Assembly (NCBI GenBank): GCA_030538185.1
Contig: JAUNUK010000003.1
Location: 298,125 to 362,124 of the forward strand
Reading direction: 5' to 3'
Origin: Actinomycetaceae bacterium
GTDB lineage: Bacteria; Actinomycetota; Actinomycetes; Actinomycetales; Actinomycetaceae
DNA: 64,000 bases
The position numbers and the translations under genes are program-made. Shown piece after piece: positions 45,050 to 53,989 of this stretch (its first letter is position 1; each line of letters starts with the position of its first letter). The notes below the pieces were generated by a model. The model saw only the letters and a list, made by a program, of their open reading frames with translations. It was not told where the DNA came from and did not search any database.

Positions 45050-45751
45050 GTGAGTTTCTTTTCCCGTCTCGAAAAGCAAGTTGAACGCGTCGTTCAAGGG
45101 TCTGTAGCCAAAGTTTTCAACAGCCCATTGAAGCCCATCGACATTGCCTCAAGACTGCGCAGAACCATGGACGATCAAGCTGCTCAACTGTCTGAGCGTA
45201 CGGTTGCACCAAACGTGTACACGGTCCACGTCAGTCCCGAGGACTACTCTGTAATAGAAGATTGGGGTCTAGAAGCCCTGGCTGCTGAGATGGCCAGTGA
45301 GGTTGCTAATCATGGAACCTCCCAGTCCTACAGCTTTGTCGGCCCGGTCTCGGTTTCTTTCGAGCTCACCGAGGACCGTACAGAAGGCTCAATTGATGTC
45401 ACGGCTCGCGCCGTTCAAGGTGCTGTCGCCCCTGTGACCACAACGCAAGACTCTGCCAACTATCCGATCATCGACGTCGAAGGGCAGCGTTACCTCTTGA
45501 CGGGTTCCGTCACGGTCATTGGCCGTGGCGCTGAGGCCGATGTCGTCGTCGACGATTCCGGGGTCTCCAGAAGGCACCTTGAGATACGGGTTACTCCCGA
45601 GGGCGTCATCGCCAAGGATCTGGGATCCACGAATGGCTGTTTTGTTCAAGGTCACAAAATCACTGAGGCCACCTTGGTGGACTCTAATGTGATCCGTATT
45701 GGCCGCACGACAATTACCTTCTGGTCTTCGTCTTCTGCGGAGGCTTACTGA
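45050..45751 (+). CDS. fhaA: FHA-domain protein FhaA (DUF3662 + FHA), 233 aa
   Basis: The N-terminal DUF3662 domain (SRLEKQVERVVQGSVAKVFNSPLKPIDIASRLRRTMD) is the FhaA/FipA signature. A short linker leads to a C-terminal forkhead-associated domain with IGRGAEADVVVDDSGVSRRHLEI and DLGSTNGCFVQG, which binds phosphothreonine. In mycobacteria FhaA is a substrate of PknB/PknA and helps regulate peptidoglycan precursor flux through MviN. The linker here is short, so the protein is about half the mycobacterial length. GTG 45050 follows GGGGAGGG. It is the first gene of the seven-gene growth operon; 44814-45049 upstream holds no gene and should contain the promoter. Confidence 0.95.
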   Translation: MSFFSRLEKQVERVVQGSVAKVFNSPLKPIDIASRLRRTMDDQAAQLSERTVAPNVYTVHVSPEDYSVIEDWGLEALAAEMASEVANHGTSQSYSFVGPVSVSFELTEDRTEGSIDVTARAVQGAVAPVTTTQDSANYPIIDVEGQRYLLTGSVTVIGRGAEADVVVDDSGVSRRHLEIRVTPEGVIAKDLGSTNGCFVQGHKITEATLVDSNVIRIGRTTITFWSSSSAEAY

Positions 45752-45803
45752 TGCCCTTCACAGCCCCACACGCAGGAACCTATAGCCTCGAGGGGGTGCG
45801 CCC

Positions 45804-46313
45804 GTGAGCGATCTCGCCTTCACCACTTTACGTTTTGGTTTCGTGGCACTTTTGTGGCTCCTGGTCATGGGTGTGGTTTTTGTTCTCATGAATGATGTCT
45901 ATGGCACCGTTGTCACACCTCGAGGACCTGGCCGCGAAGTTAAGGACAAACGACCAGGCTTTTTCGCCTCCCGTAGGCACCAAAGCCCTGCTACTACTAC
46001 TCGTGCTGGCGCCAAAACAGCCGTGCGAATCGTGGTGACTCAAGGCCCTCTGGTCGGGTCTTCCCTCCAGCTTGGTTCTCTTCCCGTTGTTATTGGCCGT
46101 TCTCCTGCCTGCACCTTGGTCCTTGAGGATGAGTCCTCTTCAAGGGAACATGCCCGGATCTATCTGGATTCTGGGACCTGGTGGGTTGAGGATTTGAACT
46201 CAACCAATGGCACCTTGGTCCAGGGTCGACTGATTGAGGGCCCAACTCCTCTAGGCCTACACATGCCTATTACTATCGGCCAGTCGACCCTTGAGTTACG
46301 CGAGGCTCCATGA
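45804..46313 (+). CDS. fhaB: FHA-domain membrane protein FhaB/FipA, 169 aa
   Basis: One N-terminal TM segment (FVALLWLLVMGVVFVLMNDVYG) followed by a basic linker with a Thr-rich patch (SPATTTRAGAK) and a C-terminal FHA domain: LPVVIGRSPACTLVLEDESSSREHARI and DLNSTNGTLVQGRLI. The linker threonines are plausible sites for PknA/PknB phosphorylation, as in mycobacterial FhaB (FipA), which links to FtsZ and FtsQ. The start is GTG 45804. The stop overlaps the pstP start by 4 nt. Confidence 0.93.
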   Translation: MSDLAFTTLRFGFVALLWLLVMGVVFVLMNDVYGTVVTPRGPGREVKDKRPGFFASRRHQSPATTTRAGAKTAVRIVVTQGPLVGSSLQLGSLPVVIGRSPACTLVLEDESSSREHARIYLDSGTWWVEDLNSTNGTLVQGRLIEGPTPLGLHMPITIGQSTLELREAP

Positions 46314-47647
46314 GCGTTCACTTGCGTTACGGGGCACGCTCCGACATTGGTCTGGTACGAAAAAGTAATCAAGACTCAGGCTACGCTGGCCCGCATCTTC
46401 TTGTACTGGCTGACGGCATGGGCGGAGCGGCAGGTGGTGATATCGCGTCCTCGATTGCGGTAGCTCATCTGGCCCCTTTGGATACTGATGTTCATGGTGC
46501 TGATGACCTATTAGATTTGCTTCGTAAGGCTGTGGCTTCGGCTCACGCAGAACTCTTAGAGCGCACCGTCCAAGATGAAGAATTGGCCGGACTAGGCACG
46601 ACCTGCATCGCGGTTTTACGCGCCGGCAATAAGCTTGCGATGATTCACATCGGTGATTCACGTGCCTATGTGCTACGCAACGGTGAACTGACCCAGGTCA
46701 CAACCGATCATTCCTTCGTGCAATACCTGGTACAAACTGGCCAACTGACGGAAGATGCTGCCGCACACCACCCTCAACGTTCAGTCCTGCTGCGAGTTTT
46801 AGGCGATTCCGAGGGCGATGTCACATTGGATGAGTCGGTGCGCAATGCCGTGATCGGCGATCGCTGGTTGTTGTGTTCGGACGGTCTTTCAGGGGTTGTC
46901 TCTCACGAAACAATTGAAGAAGTATTGAACCGGGTTGCTGATCCACACGCCTGTGCCGAAGAGTTAACCCAGTTGGCTTTGCGCGGTGGAGGCCCCGATA
47001 ACATCACCTGTGTAGTGGCTGACGTGGTTGACGATTCTGATTCGCTTCCTTCGACTGTCCCAGTGGTTGTTGGGGCTGCAGCAGTGGAACGAAAAACCCC
47101 TACGAGCGCCGCGACTTCACCGGCACAAAAAGCAGCTGCCCTTAAAATTTTAAGCAAAAATGGCGCCTCTGCAGCTTCCTCAAATAAGGATGAAAACGCA
47201 GGTAATAAGCCTTTGAAGGCTAAATCTCTTCTGCGATGGATCTTTACATTTTCCCTTATTTCAGCCATGCTTTTAGGCTTATTTTTTATTGGTCGGTGGG
47301 CTTATTCTTGGTCGCAAAAAAACTATTTTGTCGATGTTAACGAGGAAGGCAGCGTTGCTATCTTCAGGGGGATTCCGCAAACTCTGGGCCCCCTTACCCT
47401 GTTTACAGAACTCAAGGACACTGCCATTCCACTGGAGTCTTGGTGCAGCAGCGCTAAAATCCGACTCAAGAATCCCGTAACAGGAATGACCAGCCCTGAG
47501 GAAGCCGAAAAGTGGGTCACCGAACAGGACAAGTTGTGCAAAGGTGCGCCCTCTCCAGCCACGACTTCGCCTGAGGGCTCTGCCTCACCTGTTCCCACTG
47601 TTCCCACGGCGAATTCTCCCACGCCCACAACGTCAACCGGGCCTTAA
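46310..47647 (+). CDS. pstP: PP2C-family Ser/Thr phosphatase PstP, 445 aa
   Basis: PstP reverses PknA/PknB phosphorylation. PP2C metal motifs are RSDIGLVRKSNQDSGYAG, LVLADGMGGAAGG, LCSDGLSGVV and GGPDNITCVVADVVDD. The catalytic domain (about residues 1-240) is followed by a linker, a TM helix (about residues 310-330, WIFTFSLISAMLLGLFFIG) and an external domain of about 110 residues ending in a Pro/Thr/Ser-rich tail. The ADVVDD codons coincide with a dispersed CTGACGTGGTTGACG element, but ADVVD is also conserved in the family, so this copy may be chance. It is in the fha-rodA-pbpA-pkn operon, overlapping fhaB by 4 nt. Confidence 0.96.
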   Translation: MSVHLRYGARSDIGLVRKSNQDSGYAGPHLLVLADGMGGAAGGDIASSIAVAHLAPLDTDVHGADDLLDLLRKAVASAHAELLERTVQDEELAGLGTTCIAVLRAGNKLAMIHIGDSRAYVLRNGELTQVTTDHSFVQYLVQTGQLTEDAAAHHPQRSVLLRVLGDSEGDVTLDESVRNAVIGDRWLLCSDGLSGVVSHETIEEVLNRVADPHACAEELTQLALRGGGPDNITCVVADVVDDSDSLPSTVPVVVGAAAVERKTPTSAATSPAQKAAALKILSKNGASAASSNKDENAGNKPLKAKSLLRWIFTFSLISAMLLGLFFIGRWAYSWSQKNYFVDVNEEGSVAIFRGIPQTLGPLTLFTELKDTAIPLESWCSSAKIRLKNPVTGMTSPEEAEKWVTEQDKLCKGAPSPATTSPEGSASPVPTVPTANSPTPTTSTGP

Positions 47648-47650
47648 ACC

Positions 47651-49144
47651 ATGGCTACCGTTACCCAGCATCCGACAAAATCAGGCCGAGGAGCCGAGCT
47701 TGTACTCCTGGCCTTGGCACTGCTGATCACCTGCGTAGGATTTTCAGCTGTCTCTATGTCCTTGACGGATTTGGCCTACCCCTCACTCACGCCCTTCATT
47801 GCGCTCTTTGTTATTTCAGTCCTGCTTACCCATGTCGTTATCCGCAAGTTGGCACCCTTCGCTGACCCAGTCCTCTTGCCTCTAGCCGTCACCATTAACG
47901 GAGTCGGCATGGCCATGATCTACCGCATCGATTTCCCTTATGCCAAAGACTCCAGCCCCTACACAATCCCCGTAGGACCCAAGCAACTAATAATCAGCAT
48001 TGTGGGGATCTTCTTCCTGTGGGCTGTACTTTTCTTTATCCGCGACCACCGTATCTTGCGCGGATTTTCTTACATCTCAATGGCCTTGGCCATTATCTTC
48101 TTGGCTCTGCCCTTCTTACCTGGGATTGGTTCAGAACAATTCGGTTCTAAGATTTGGATCGATCTTGGCTTCACAACATTCCAGCCAGCCGAAATAGCCA
48201 AGATCCTACTCGCCATCTTTTTTGCCGGTTATTTAGAGCGCCACCGCGACAACCTGGCGCTGGCAGGCAAGAAGATTTTAGGAATCCAACTTCCTCGCGC
48301 CCGAGACGTTGTACCGCTATTCATCATTTGGATTGCCTCCATTGCAGTCCTCGTCTTCCAAAAAGATCTGGGAACCTCCCTTCTTCTCTTTGCCCTATTT
48401 GTCGCCATGTTGTACGTCGCAACAGACAGACCGTCTTGGATCATCATGGGCACCATACTGACTGTCCCGATTGTGATGCTGGCTTTGAAGTTCTTTTCGC
48501 ACGCAGCCGCACGCTTCGATATCTGGCTTCACGCCTTCGATCCACAGGTCTTTAACCGTGACCCTGGAGGTTCTGGGCAACTGGTCAGAGGCCTCTTTGG
48601 TATGGCCTCAGGTGGCCTTTTCGGAACAGGCTTTGGCCGCGGTTACCCAGATTTGGTCCCCTCAGCAAATGCGGATTTCATTATTGCTTCACTCGGAGAA
48701 GAACTGGGACTCACAGGACTTGTTGCAATTCTCTTGATGTACACCTTGCTGTGTGAACGCGGGATTCGGGCTGCGATCGGTGTCAAAGACGGTTTTGGAA
48801 AATTGCTCGCAACGGGCTTCTCCTTCCTCACAGCCTTCCAAGTTTTCATCGTTGTAGGTGGAGTTACCAGGCTTATACCGTTGACGGGGTTGACGACTCC
48901 GTTCCTGGCAAGCGGTGGTTCTTCGCTTATTTCCTCCTGGATCATCCTGGGTCTCCTCCTACGCATCTCACATGCCGCGCGCGCCCCTGGAGGCGAAACC
49001 TCACCCGCTACCGTCGGTGCCACCCCAAGTCCAGCCGCAAGTTCTCTCCCCCATACCAATTCTTCCGAGGACGCCAAGGTCCCGGCTGACAACGCTTCGC
49101 CCTCGGAAAATACCGCTGTCACTGAGCGGGTGAGCCTGCCATGA
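47651..49144 (+). CDS. rodA: SEDS-family peptidoglycan polymerase RodA
   Basis: RodA is an integral membrane glycosyltransferase that polymerises lipid II with a class B PBP partner, here PbpA encoded next. About twelve TM helices are visible. SEDS signatures include GSKIWIDLGFTTFQPAEIAKI, VPLFIIWIASIAVLVFQKDLGTSLL, SANADFIIASLGEELGLTG and the final LASGGSSLISSWIILGLLLRIS. The C-terminal 50 residues are a polar, Pro/Ala/Ser-rich cytoplasmic tail with a CGCCCTCGG motif in its DNA. A TTGACGGGGTTGACG element encodes PLTGLTTP. Its stop overlaps pbpA by 4 nt. Confidence 0.95.
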   Translation: MATVTQHPTKSGRGAELVLLALALLITCVGFSAVSMSLTDLAYPSLTPFIALFVISVLLTHVVIRKLAPFADPVLLPLAVTINGVGMAMIYRIDFPYAKDSSPYTIPVGPKQLIISIVGIFFLWAVLFFIRDHRILRGFSYISMALAIIFLALPFLPGIGSEQFGSKIWIDLGFTTFQPAEIAKILLAIFFAGYLERHRDNLALAGKKILGIQLPRARDVVPLFIIWIASIAVLVFQKDLGTSLLLFALFVAMLYVATDRPSWIIMGTILTVPIVMLALKFFSHAAARFDIWLHAFDPQVFNRDPGGSGQLVRGLFGMASGGLFGTGFGRGYPDLVPSANADFIIASLGEELGLTGLVAILLMYTLLCERGIRAAIGVKDGFGKLLATGFSFLTAFQVFIVVGGVTRLIPLTGLTTPFLASGGSSLISSWIILGLLLRISHAARAPGGETSPATVGATPSPAASSLPHTNSSEDAKVPADNASPSENTAVTERVSLP

Positions 49145-50604
49145 ACCCTCAGGTGCGTCGTTTATTCCTTGCCATCATCTTCTTGATGATGCTTCCTCTC
49201 GTTGCCGCAACTAGTGTCCACCAGGTCTTTAATGCCCCTGCCCTGAACGCCGATTCCCGCAATGTGCGCACCGTTTACCGCGAGTTCAACAGGGACCGGG
49301 GTCAAATAATCGTCAGCGGTGAGGCAATCGCTTCCTCAACACCTGTTGATGACCGTTTCGTCTATCAGCGGTCCTATCCTCACGGACCAATGTATGCCCA
49401 TTTGACGGGGTATTTCTCGGTTATTAATTCCTCGACAACCGGGTTGGAACGCTTAGAGACCGACGTCTTGGGAGGTAGGTCTTCGTCTCTGTGGTTGCAA
49501 CGCGTACAGGCCATGTTCACCGGGGAACAACCCCAAGGCGGTTCTGTTGCCTTAACCATTAACCCTGCCCTACAGCAGGCAGCCGTCGAGGCCCTTGGGG
49601 GGCGTCGTGGGGCTGTCGTTGTGACAGAACCTGCCAGTGGCAAGGTCCTGGCAATGGTCTCTTCTCCCAGTTTCGATCCTAATCTTTTGGCCTCTCACGA
49701 TACGGCCACAGTCACCTCCGCCTGGGAGAATCTCAATAACCCTGCAGCGCATAAGCCCCTCATCAATCGTGCCATTTCAGGGGATCTCTACCATCCCGGT
49801 TCGGTGTTCAAGATGATTACGGCAGCTGCCATGCTCTCTTCAGGGCAATACACCCCCCAGACCGTTTTGGACTCCCCCGATCAACTCGAGCTTCCCCAGA
49901 CGAATATCAAACTTTCCAACTATGGCGGGGCCGCCTGCGGAAATGATGGTAAAGCTACCCTCGATGAAGCCTTTGTCCAATCTTGTAACACCCCTTTTGC
50001 GGCCGAAGCCATGAAGATGGGCTACGAGCCACTGCTTGCCCAAGCGCAAGCCTTCGGTTTCGATCAGGGCCTATCCATCCCCTTATCTGTGACTCCTTCA
50101 ACTCTGCCCGAGCCTCCTTCACAAGCTCTGCTCGCAATGGAGGCTATTGGCCAGTGGGATACGAGGGTCACGCCCTTGCAGATGGCGATGGTGGCCGCCG
50201 GCATAGCAAATAAGGGTTCTGTCATGCGCCCTTTCCTCATTGACAAGGAACTGAACGCAAATCTGGAGGTGGTGAATACCACCCCAACGTCCTCAATTTC
50301 TCAAGCGATTACACCCGAGGTAGCTGCACAACTTAGTGAAATGATGGTCAACGAGGTCAACCGCGGAACGGGTAAAAAAGTCGCAATTCCGGGGTTTCAA
50401 GTCGCTGGCAAAACCGGTACTGCCGAGGGCACCGTGGGGGAAGGACCCACAACCTGGTTCGTGGGTTTCGCCCCAGCCGAAGCACCCCGCTATGCCATAG
50501 CCGTGGTCCTTGATGGAGGCCCAGACATTCCAACAAACGTCACAGGCGGCGACGTGGCAGCACCTGTGGCGAAGGCGATTTTGCAGGCAGGTGTTGGAGG
50601 ATGA
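49141..50604 (+). CDS. pbpA: Class B penicillin-binding protein PbpA (transpeptidase)
   Basis: PbpA is the transpeptidase partner of RodA. There is an N-terminal membrane anchor (residues 8-26), then a dimerisation region (SVHQVFNAPALNADSRNVR), and the transpeptidase domain with the three motifs: SxxK as HPGSVFKM, SxN as VQSCNTPF, and KTG as AGKTGTAEG. The length of 487 aa matches mycobacterial PbpA (about 490). The catalytic Ser lies in GSVFK. Start and stop overlap rodA and pknA by 4 nt each, indicating a tightly coupled operon. Confidence 0.96.
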   Translation: MNPQVRRLFLAIIFLMMLPLVAATSVHQVFNAPALNADSRNVRTVYREFNRDRGQIIVSGEAIASSTPVDDRFVYQRSYPHGPMYAHLTGYFSVINSSTTGLERLETDVLGGRSSSLWLQRVQAMFTGEQPQGGSVALTINPALQQAAVEALGGRRGAVVVTEPASGKVLAMVSSPSFDPNLLASHDTATVTSAWENLNNPAAHKPLINRAISGDLYHPGSVFKMITAAAMLSSGQYTPQTVLDSPDQLELPQTNIKLSNYGGAACGNDGKATLDEAFVQSCNTPFAAEAMKMGYEPLLAQAQAFGFDQGLSIPLSVTPSTLPEPPSQALLAMEAIGQWDTRVTPLQMAMVAAGIANKGSVMRPFLIDKELNANLEVVNTTPTSSISQAITPEVAAQLSEMMVNEVNRGTGKKVAIPGFQVAGKTGTAEGTVGEGPTTWFVGFAPAEAPRYAIAVVLDGGPDIPTNVTGGDVAAPVAKAILQAGVGG

Positions 50605-51914
50605 AAGTCGAATCCGGTCTGCTGCTCAACGGACGTTACCGTCTGGTCTCTCAGCTAGCCATGGGTGGCATGGGAGAGATATGGCGCGCCTGGGACCAAG
50701 AAGAACAGCGAGTCGTTGCAATAAAGATGCTGAAAGAAGAGCTTGCTGGGCAAGAATCTTTCCTTGCGCGCCTCCGGGCAGAAGCTCAAAACACCCGACA
50801 ACTTACCCACCCAAACCTGGCTATGGTCTACGACTATGGCGAAAAGGATGGCCTTGGGTGGATGGTGATGGAGCTGGTTGACGGCAGACCCTTGTCGCAG
50901 CTGCTCAAGGGTGGTTCCGTTTTGAGTATCGAGACCTTGCTTCCGATTTTGATCCAGATCTCTCGAGCACTCAGTGCCGCACATCTTCAAGGCGTGGTCC
51001 ACCGCGATGTCAAACCTGGAAACATTTTGGTCTCTGCGTCTGGTGTCGCCAAACTGACTGACTTTGGCATCTCGGTCGCTCCCCAACGGATTCCCTTAAC
51101 CGCGGTTGGAATGGTGATGGGCACAGCCCAATACCTGCCCCCTGAGCAAGCTATGGGCGATCCTGCCACCCCCTTGGGTGACATCTATGCCCTGGGGATC
51201 ATTGCCTATGAAGGCCTGGCTGGGCATCGTCCATTCACTGGCCCCACTCAGATCGATATCGCCCTGGCCCATGTCAAGGATCCTGTTCCACCTTTGCCTG
51301 AAACAGTTCCACCGGCCATGTCCACATTAGTGATGCAAATGTTGGAAAAGACTCCTGAAAAGCGTCCGTCCTCGGCAATAGAGGTATCTAAACGGCTTGA
51401 GGAGGTTTTGGCGGAGGTTGCCCCCCATATACATATAGCCCCTGTGCCTCAAGGCAGGACCACCCCAGCTTTGGCAGGGCCATATTCGGCGAATCAGGCA
51501 ACAGCTGCTTTACCCTTGGGACGCCATCCTCTCCCACCCACCCTCAAGCCCGAGCCTCTTCCTGTTCCTGCCCCGGCTCCACACCCTTCCACCCAGGCTT
51601 TTCAGCGTGGTACCGCAAGCGAGACCGGCGGGGGCACGAAGGACGCTCCCGCTCCCCCGCCCAAAGATTCTGACGTCAAACACGTCAACCGTCGTTCTGC
51701 GAGTCACCGGAAGAAACCCAATCTAATTCCACAGATTGTTCTTGGAATTATTACGGCACTCATTATTGCTGGCCTGATCCTTGGGCTGGTGCTAAGTCTA
51801 CGAAACTCGGCAAGTGTTAGTACCCTTGTAAGTGATGCAGTCGTGGCAGGTGTGAACAACCCCTTCCTCACTGACACTATTGAATTCGAAGGATGGTCAC
51901 AGTGGCTGATCTAA
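50601..51914 (+). CDS. pknA: Serine/threonine protein kinase PknA
   Basis: Hanks-type kinase: Gly-rich loop LAMGGMGEIWRAWD, catalytic lysine in VVAIKML, HRDVKPGNIL catalytic loop, DFGIS and the APE-equivalent YLPPEQAMGDP. After the kinase domain (about residues 1-275) comes a Pro-rich linker, a TM helix near the C-terminus (IVLGIITALIIAGLILGLVLSL) and a short outer tail without PASTA domains, as in mycobacterial PknA. It regulates cell shape and division through FhaA/FhaB and other substrates. The stop overlaps the pknB start by 13-22 bp depending on the start chosen. Confidence 0.95.
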   Translation: MKVESGLLLNGRYRLVSQLAMGGMGEIWRAWDQEEQRVVAIKMLKEELAGQESFLARLRAEAQNTRQLTHPNLAMVYDYGEKDGLGWMVMELVDGRPLSQLLKGGSVLSIETLLPILIQISRALSAAHLQGVVHRDVKPGNILVSASGVAKLTDFGISVAPQRIPLTAVGMVMGTAQYLPPEQAMGDPATPLGDIYALGIIAYEGLAGHRPFTGPTQIDIALAHVKDPVPPLPETVPPAMSTLVMQMLEKTPEKRPSSAIEVSKRLEEVLAEVAPHIHIAPVPQGRTTPALAGPYSANQATAALPLGRHPLPPTLKPEPLPVPAPAPHPSTQAFQRGTASETGGGTKDAPAPPPKDSDVKHVNRRSASHRKKPNLIPQIVLGIITALIIAGLILGLVLSLRNSASVSTLVSDAVVAGVNNPFLTDTIEFEGWSQWLI

Positions 51915-53776
51915 ACCGAACCCTGGCCGGACGCTATGAGCTGCGTGAAACGATCGGGCGTGGTGGCATGGCCGAGGTGCGTATTGGGCAAGATCTGCGC
52001 CTAAACCGCACGATTGCCGTCAAGATGTTGCGCGAAGATTTGGCGCGAGACTCTATTTTCCAGACCCGTTTTAGGCGTGAAGCCCAGTCTGCGGCGAACC
52101 TGAACCATCCTGCAATCGTCGCCGTTTATGACACGGGCGAAGAGCCAATTATGGGCGCCGACGGCATTGAAACACTTGTCCCCTACATCGTCATGGAGTA
52201 TGTGGAGGGCCACACCGTTAGAGAGTTGCTCACCGACGGGGATCCTGTCCCCATCGACGAAGCAGTCGATATTGTTTCCGGCGTTCTGGGCGCTTTGGAA
52301 TACTCACACCACCAAGGTTTGGTTCACCGCGATATTAAACCTGGAAACGTCATGTTAACTACCGACGGCAAGGTCAAGGTCATGGACTTTGGCATTGCCC
52401 GGGCCCTAACGGACTCAGCAGCAACCATGACCCAAACGGATGCAGTCGTGGGCACCGCGCAGTACCTTTCGCCAGAACAAGCCCGCGGGGAACAAGTCGA
52501 TGCCCGCTCCGACCTGTATTCGACAGGTTGCTTACTTTTTGAGCTGCTAACCGGCCGCCCACCATTCCGCGGAGATTCGGCAGTTGCGGTTGCCTTCCAG
52601 CACGTCTCTCAGCTGCCCCCTGTACCTTCCTCTATTACCCCCGACATTCCGGAGGCCTTGGATCGAGTCGTCATGAAGTCTTTGGCGAAGTCGCGGGAAG
52701 AGAGATATTCGGATGCAGCCCATATGCGTTCAGATCTAGTGAAAGCGATGCAAGGCAAGGCTATATCGGCACCCGCCACAAACTCGTGGACGGATCCTAA
52801 AGATGGTGCCACGACAGTCCTTCCTCCCGCACACCAACCTGCGGGTAACGTCTACGCAGGTGGTGCGGCACGTCCGGGGGGCGCAACTGCAGTCTTCCCG
52901 TCGGTTAGCCAGTTCCCACCGGCTGATTCAAGGACAGCGGCCCACACCCAGGTGATGCCTGGAACACAGGGGCTTTACCAGGAGAGCAAAGGCCGCAAGG
53001 TCTGGCCCTGGGCCTTATTAATCTTGGTTATTATCGGCGTTTTGACCGGTATCACTTGGCACATGCTGACCAAGGAAACTACGCCACCCGTCGTTACCGA
53101 AAGCACAACCGTTCCAGAGATGAAGGGCATGGACACCACCGATGCTCGCAAGGCTCTGACAGATGCGGGACTTGTACCTGTTATCACTGAGCCTGTGAAT
53201 TCGGATGTTATTGAAGATGGGCTGTTTGTGTCTTCGGATCCTGCCCCGGGAACAACCGCAGATAAGGGCGCCAAAATCAAGATCACTTTCTCTTCAGGAC
53301 CTGGAGAAGCCATAGTCCCCAATTTGAAAGGCATGGATCTCGACCAGGCTCGAACTGCCTTGGATAACGCGAAACTCACCCTTGGTAGTGTCAGGACCGA
53401 GGATTCAGGAGCCCAACCCAAGGACAAAATCATCTCTTCTGATCCAGCCGTTGACTCACCCGTTAAGGCGGGAAGTAAAGTCGACGTGGTTATCGCCTCT
53501 GGCTCAATCCGTGTCCCCACAGAGCTTGCTGGCAAGACCAAGTCAGAGGTTTTGAAGTGGATTGCCGATAATAATCTACACGCGAGCACGACAACCCGTG
53601 AAGTTTCTAACTGGCCGCCTGACACGGTTTTAGAGGTCACCCCAACGGGCCTGGTTGAACCAGGTACCACCTTGACGGTAACTCTTGCGGTGGCACCTGT
53701 TGCACCCCCGCCCCCACCGGATAACACCTCTCCCATTTCACCATCAGAGGTGACTCCCCCGCAGCCCAGTCTTTAG
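51893..53776 (+). CDS. pknB: Serine/threonine protein kinase PknB with three PASTA domains
   Basis: Kinase landmarks are IGRGGMAEVRIGQD, VKMLRED, HRDIKPGNVML, MDFGIARAL and YLSPEQARGEQ. A linker is followed by one TM helix (ALLILVIIGVLTGITWHML) and three outer PASTA repeats (starting TTVPEMKGMDTTDA, AIVPNLKGMDLDQA and IRVPTELAGKTKSE) that sense muropeptides or lipid II; mycobacterial PknB has four. The C-terminus is Pro-rich. ATG 51893 gives the longest form, but GTG 51902 has better-spaced GAAGG upstream. After the stop, AACTAAC/GTTAGTT near 53834-53857 forms a weak hairpin shared with the convergent small gene. Confidence 0.96.
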   Translation: MVTVADLNRTLAGRYELRETIGRGGMAEVRIGQDLRLNRTIAVKMLREDLARDSIFQTRFRREAQSAANLNHPAIVAVYDTGEEPIMGADGIETLVPYIVMEYVEGHTVRELLTDGDPVPIDEAVDIVSGVLGALEYSHHQGLVHRDIKPGNVMLTTDGKVKVMDFGIARALTDSAATMTQTDAVVGTAQYLSPEQARGEQVDARSDLYSTGCLLFELLTGRPPFRGDSAVAVAFQHVSQLPPVPSSITPDIPEALDRVVMKSLAKSREERYSDAAHMRSDLVKAMQGKAISAPATNSWTDPKDGATTVLPPAHQPAGNVYAGGAARPGGATAVFPSVSQFPPADSRTAAHTQVMPGTQGLYQESKGRKVWPWALLILVIIGVLTGITWHMLTKETTPPVVTESTTVPEMKGMDTTDARKALTDAGLVPVITEPVNSDVIEDGLFVSSDPAPGTTADKGAKIKITFSSGPGEAIVPNLKGMDLDQARTALDNAKLTLGSVRTEDSGAQPKDKIISSDPAVDSPVKAGSKVDVVIASGSIRVPTELAGKTKSEVLKWIADNNLHASTTTREVSNWPPDTVLEVTPTGLVEPGTTLTVTLAVAPVAPPPPPDNTSPISPSEVTPPQPSL

Positions 53777-53831
53777 GGTCAACAACCCTGGCGGTACGTC
53801 AATAGTGTCAACTACGACAACCTAAAATTAG

Positions 53832-53987
53832 CTAACTAACGGTATTTTCTGTTAGTTGGAAAAAGTCTACGGCCCAGGGAAAAACCCACTGAAAGAGCAT
53901 GAGCACACAAGCCACGGCAACCAGGGTTATTTCAATAATGCGAAGCCAGGTCGGTCCGGGCATAATCCTAAAAAGCCATGCGTACAT
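53832..53987 (-). CDS. Small conserved membrane protein, 51 aa
   Basis: Translation of this short frame gives MYAWLFRIMPGPTWLRIIEI followed by a hydrophobic stretch (TLVAVACVLMLFQWVFPW) and a short polar end. The pattern of an (M/L)PGPxWxRI start and an FQWVFPW ending is that of a small actinobacterial membrane protein encoded next to srtE and pknB. ATG 53987 starts 2 nt past the sortase stop, with AAGG seven nucleotides upstream, so it is translationally coupled to srtE. The function is unknown. One TM helix is predicted. The codon pattern and position make it a convincing gene despite its length. Confidence 0.85.
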   Translation of the reverse strand: MYAWLFRIMPGPTWLRIIEITLVAVACVLMLFQWVFPWAVDFFQLTENTVS

Positions 53988-53989
53988 TA

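Noticed and set aside
47019-47033. Counting the pstP copy of the TTGACGTGGTTGACG element as proof of DNA-level selection
   Set aside because: ADVVD is also conserved at the protein level in PstP, so this copy alone is not informative.
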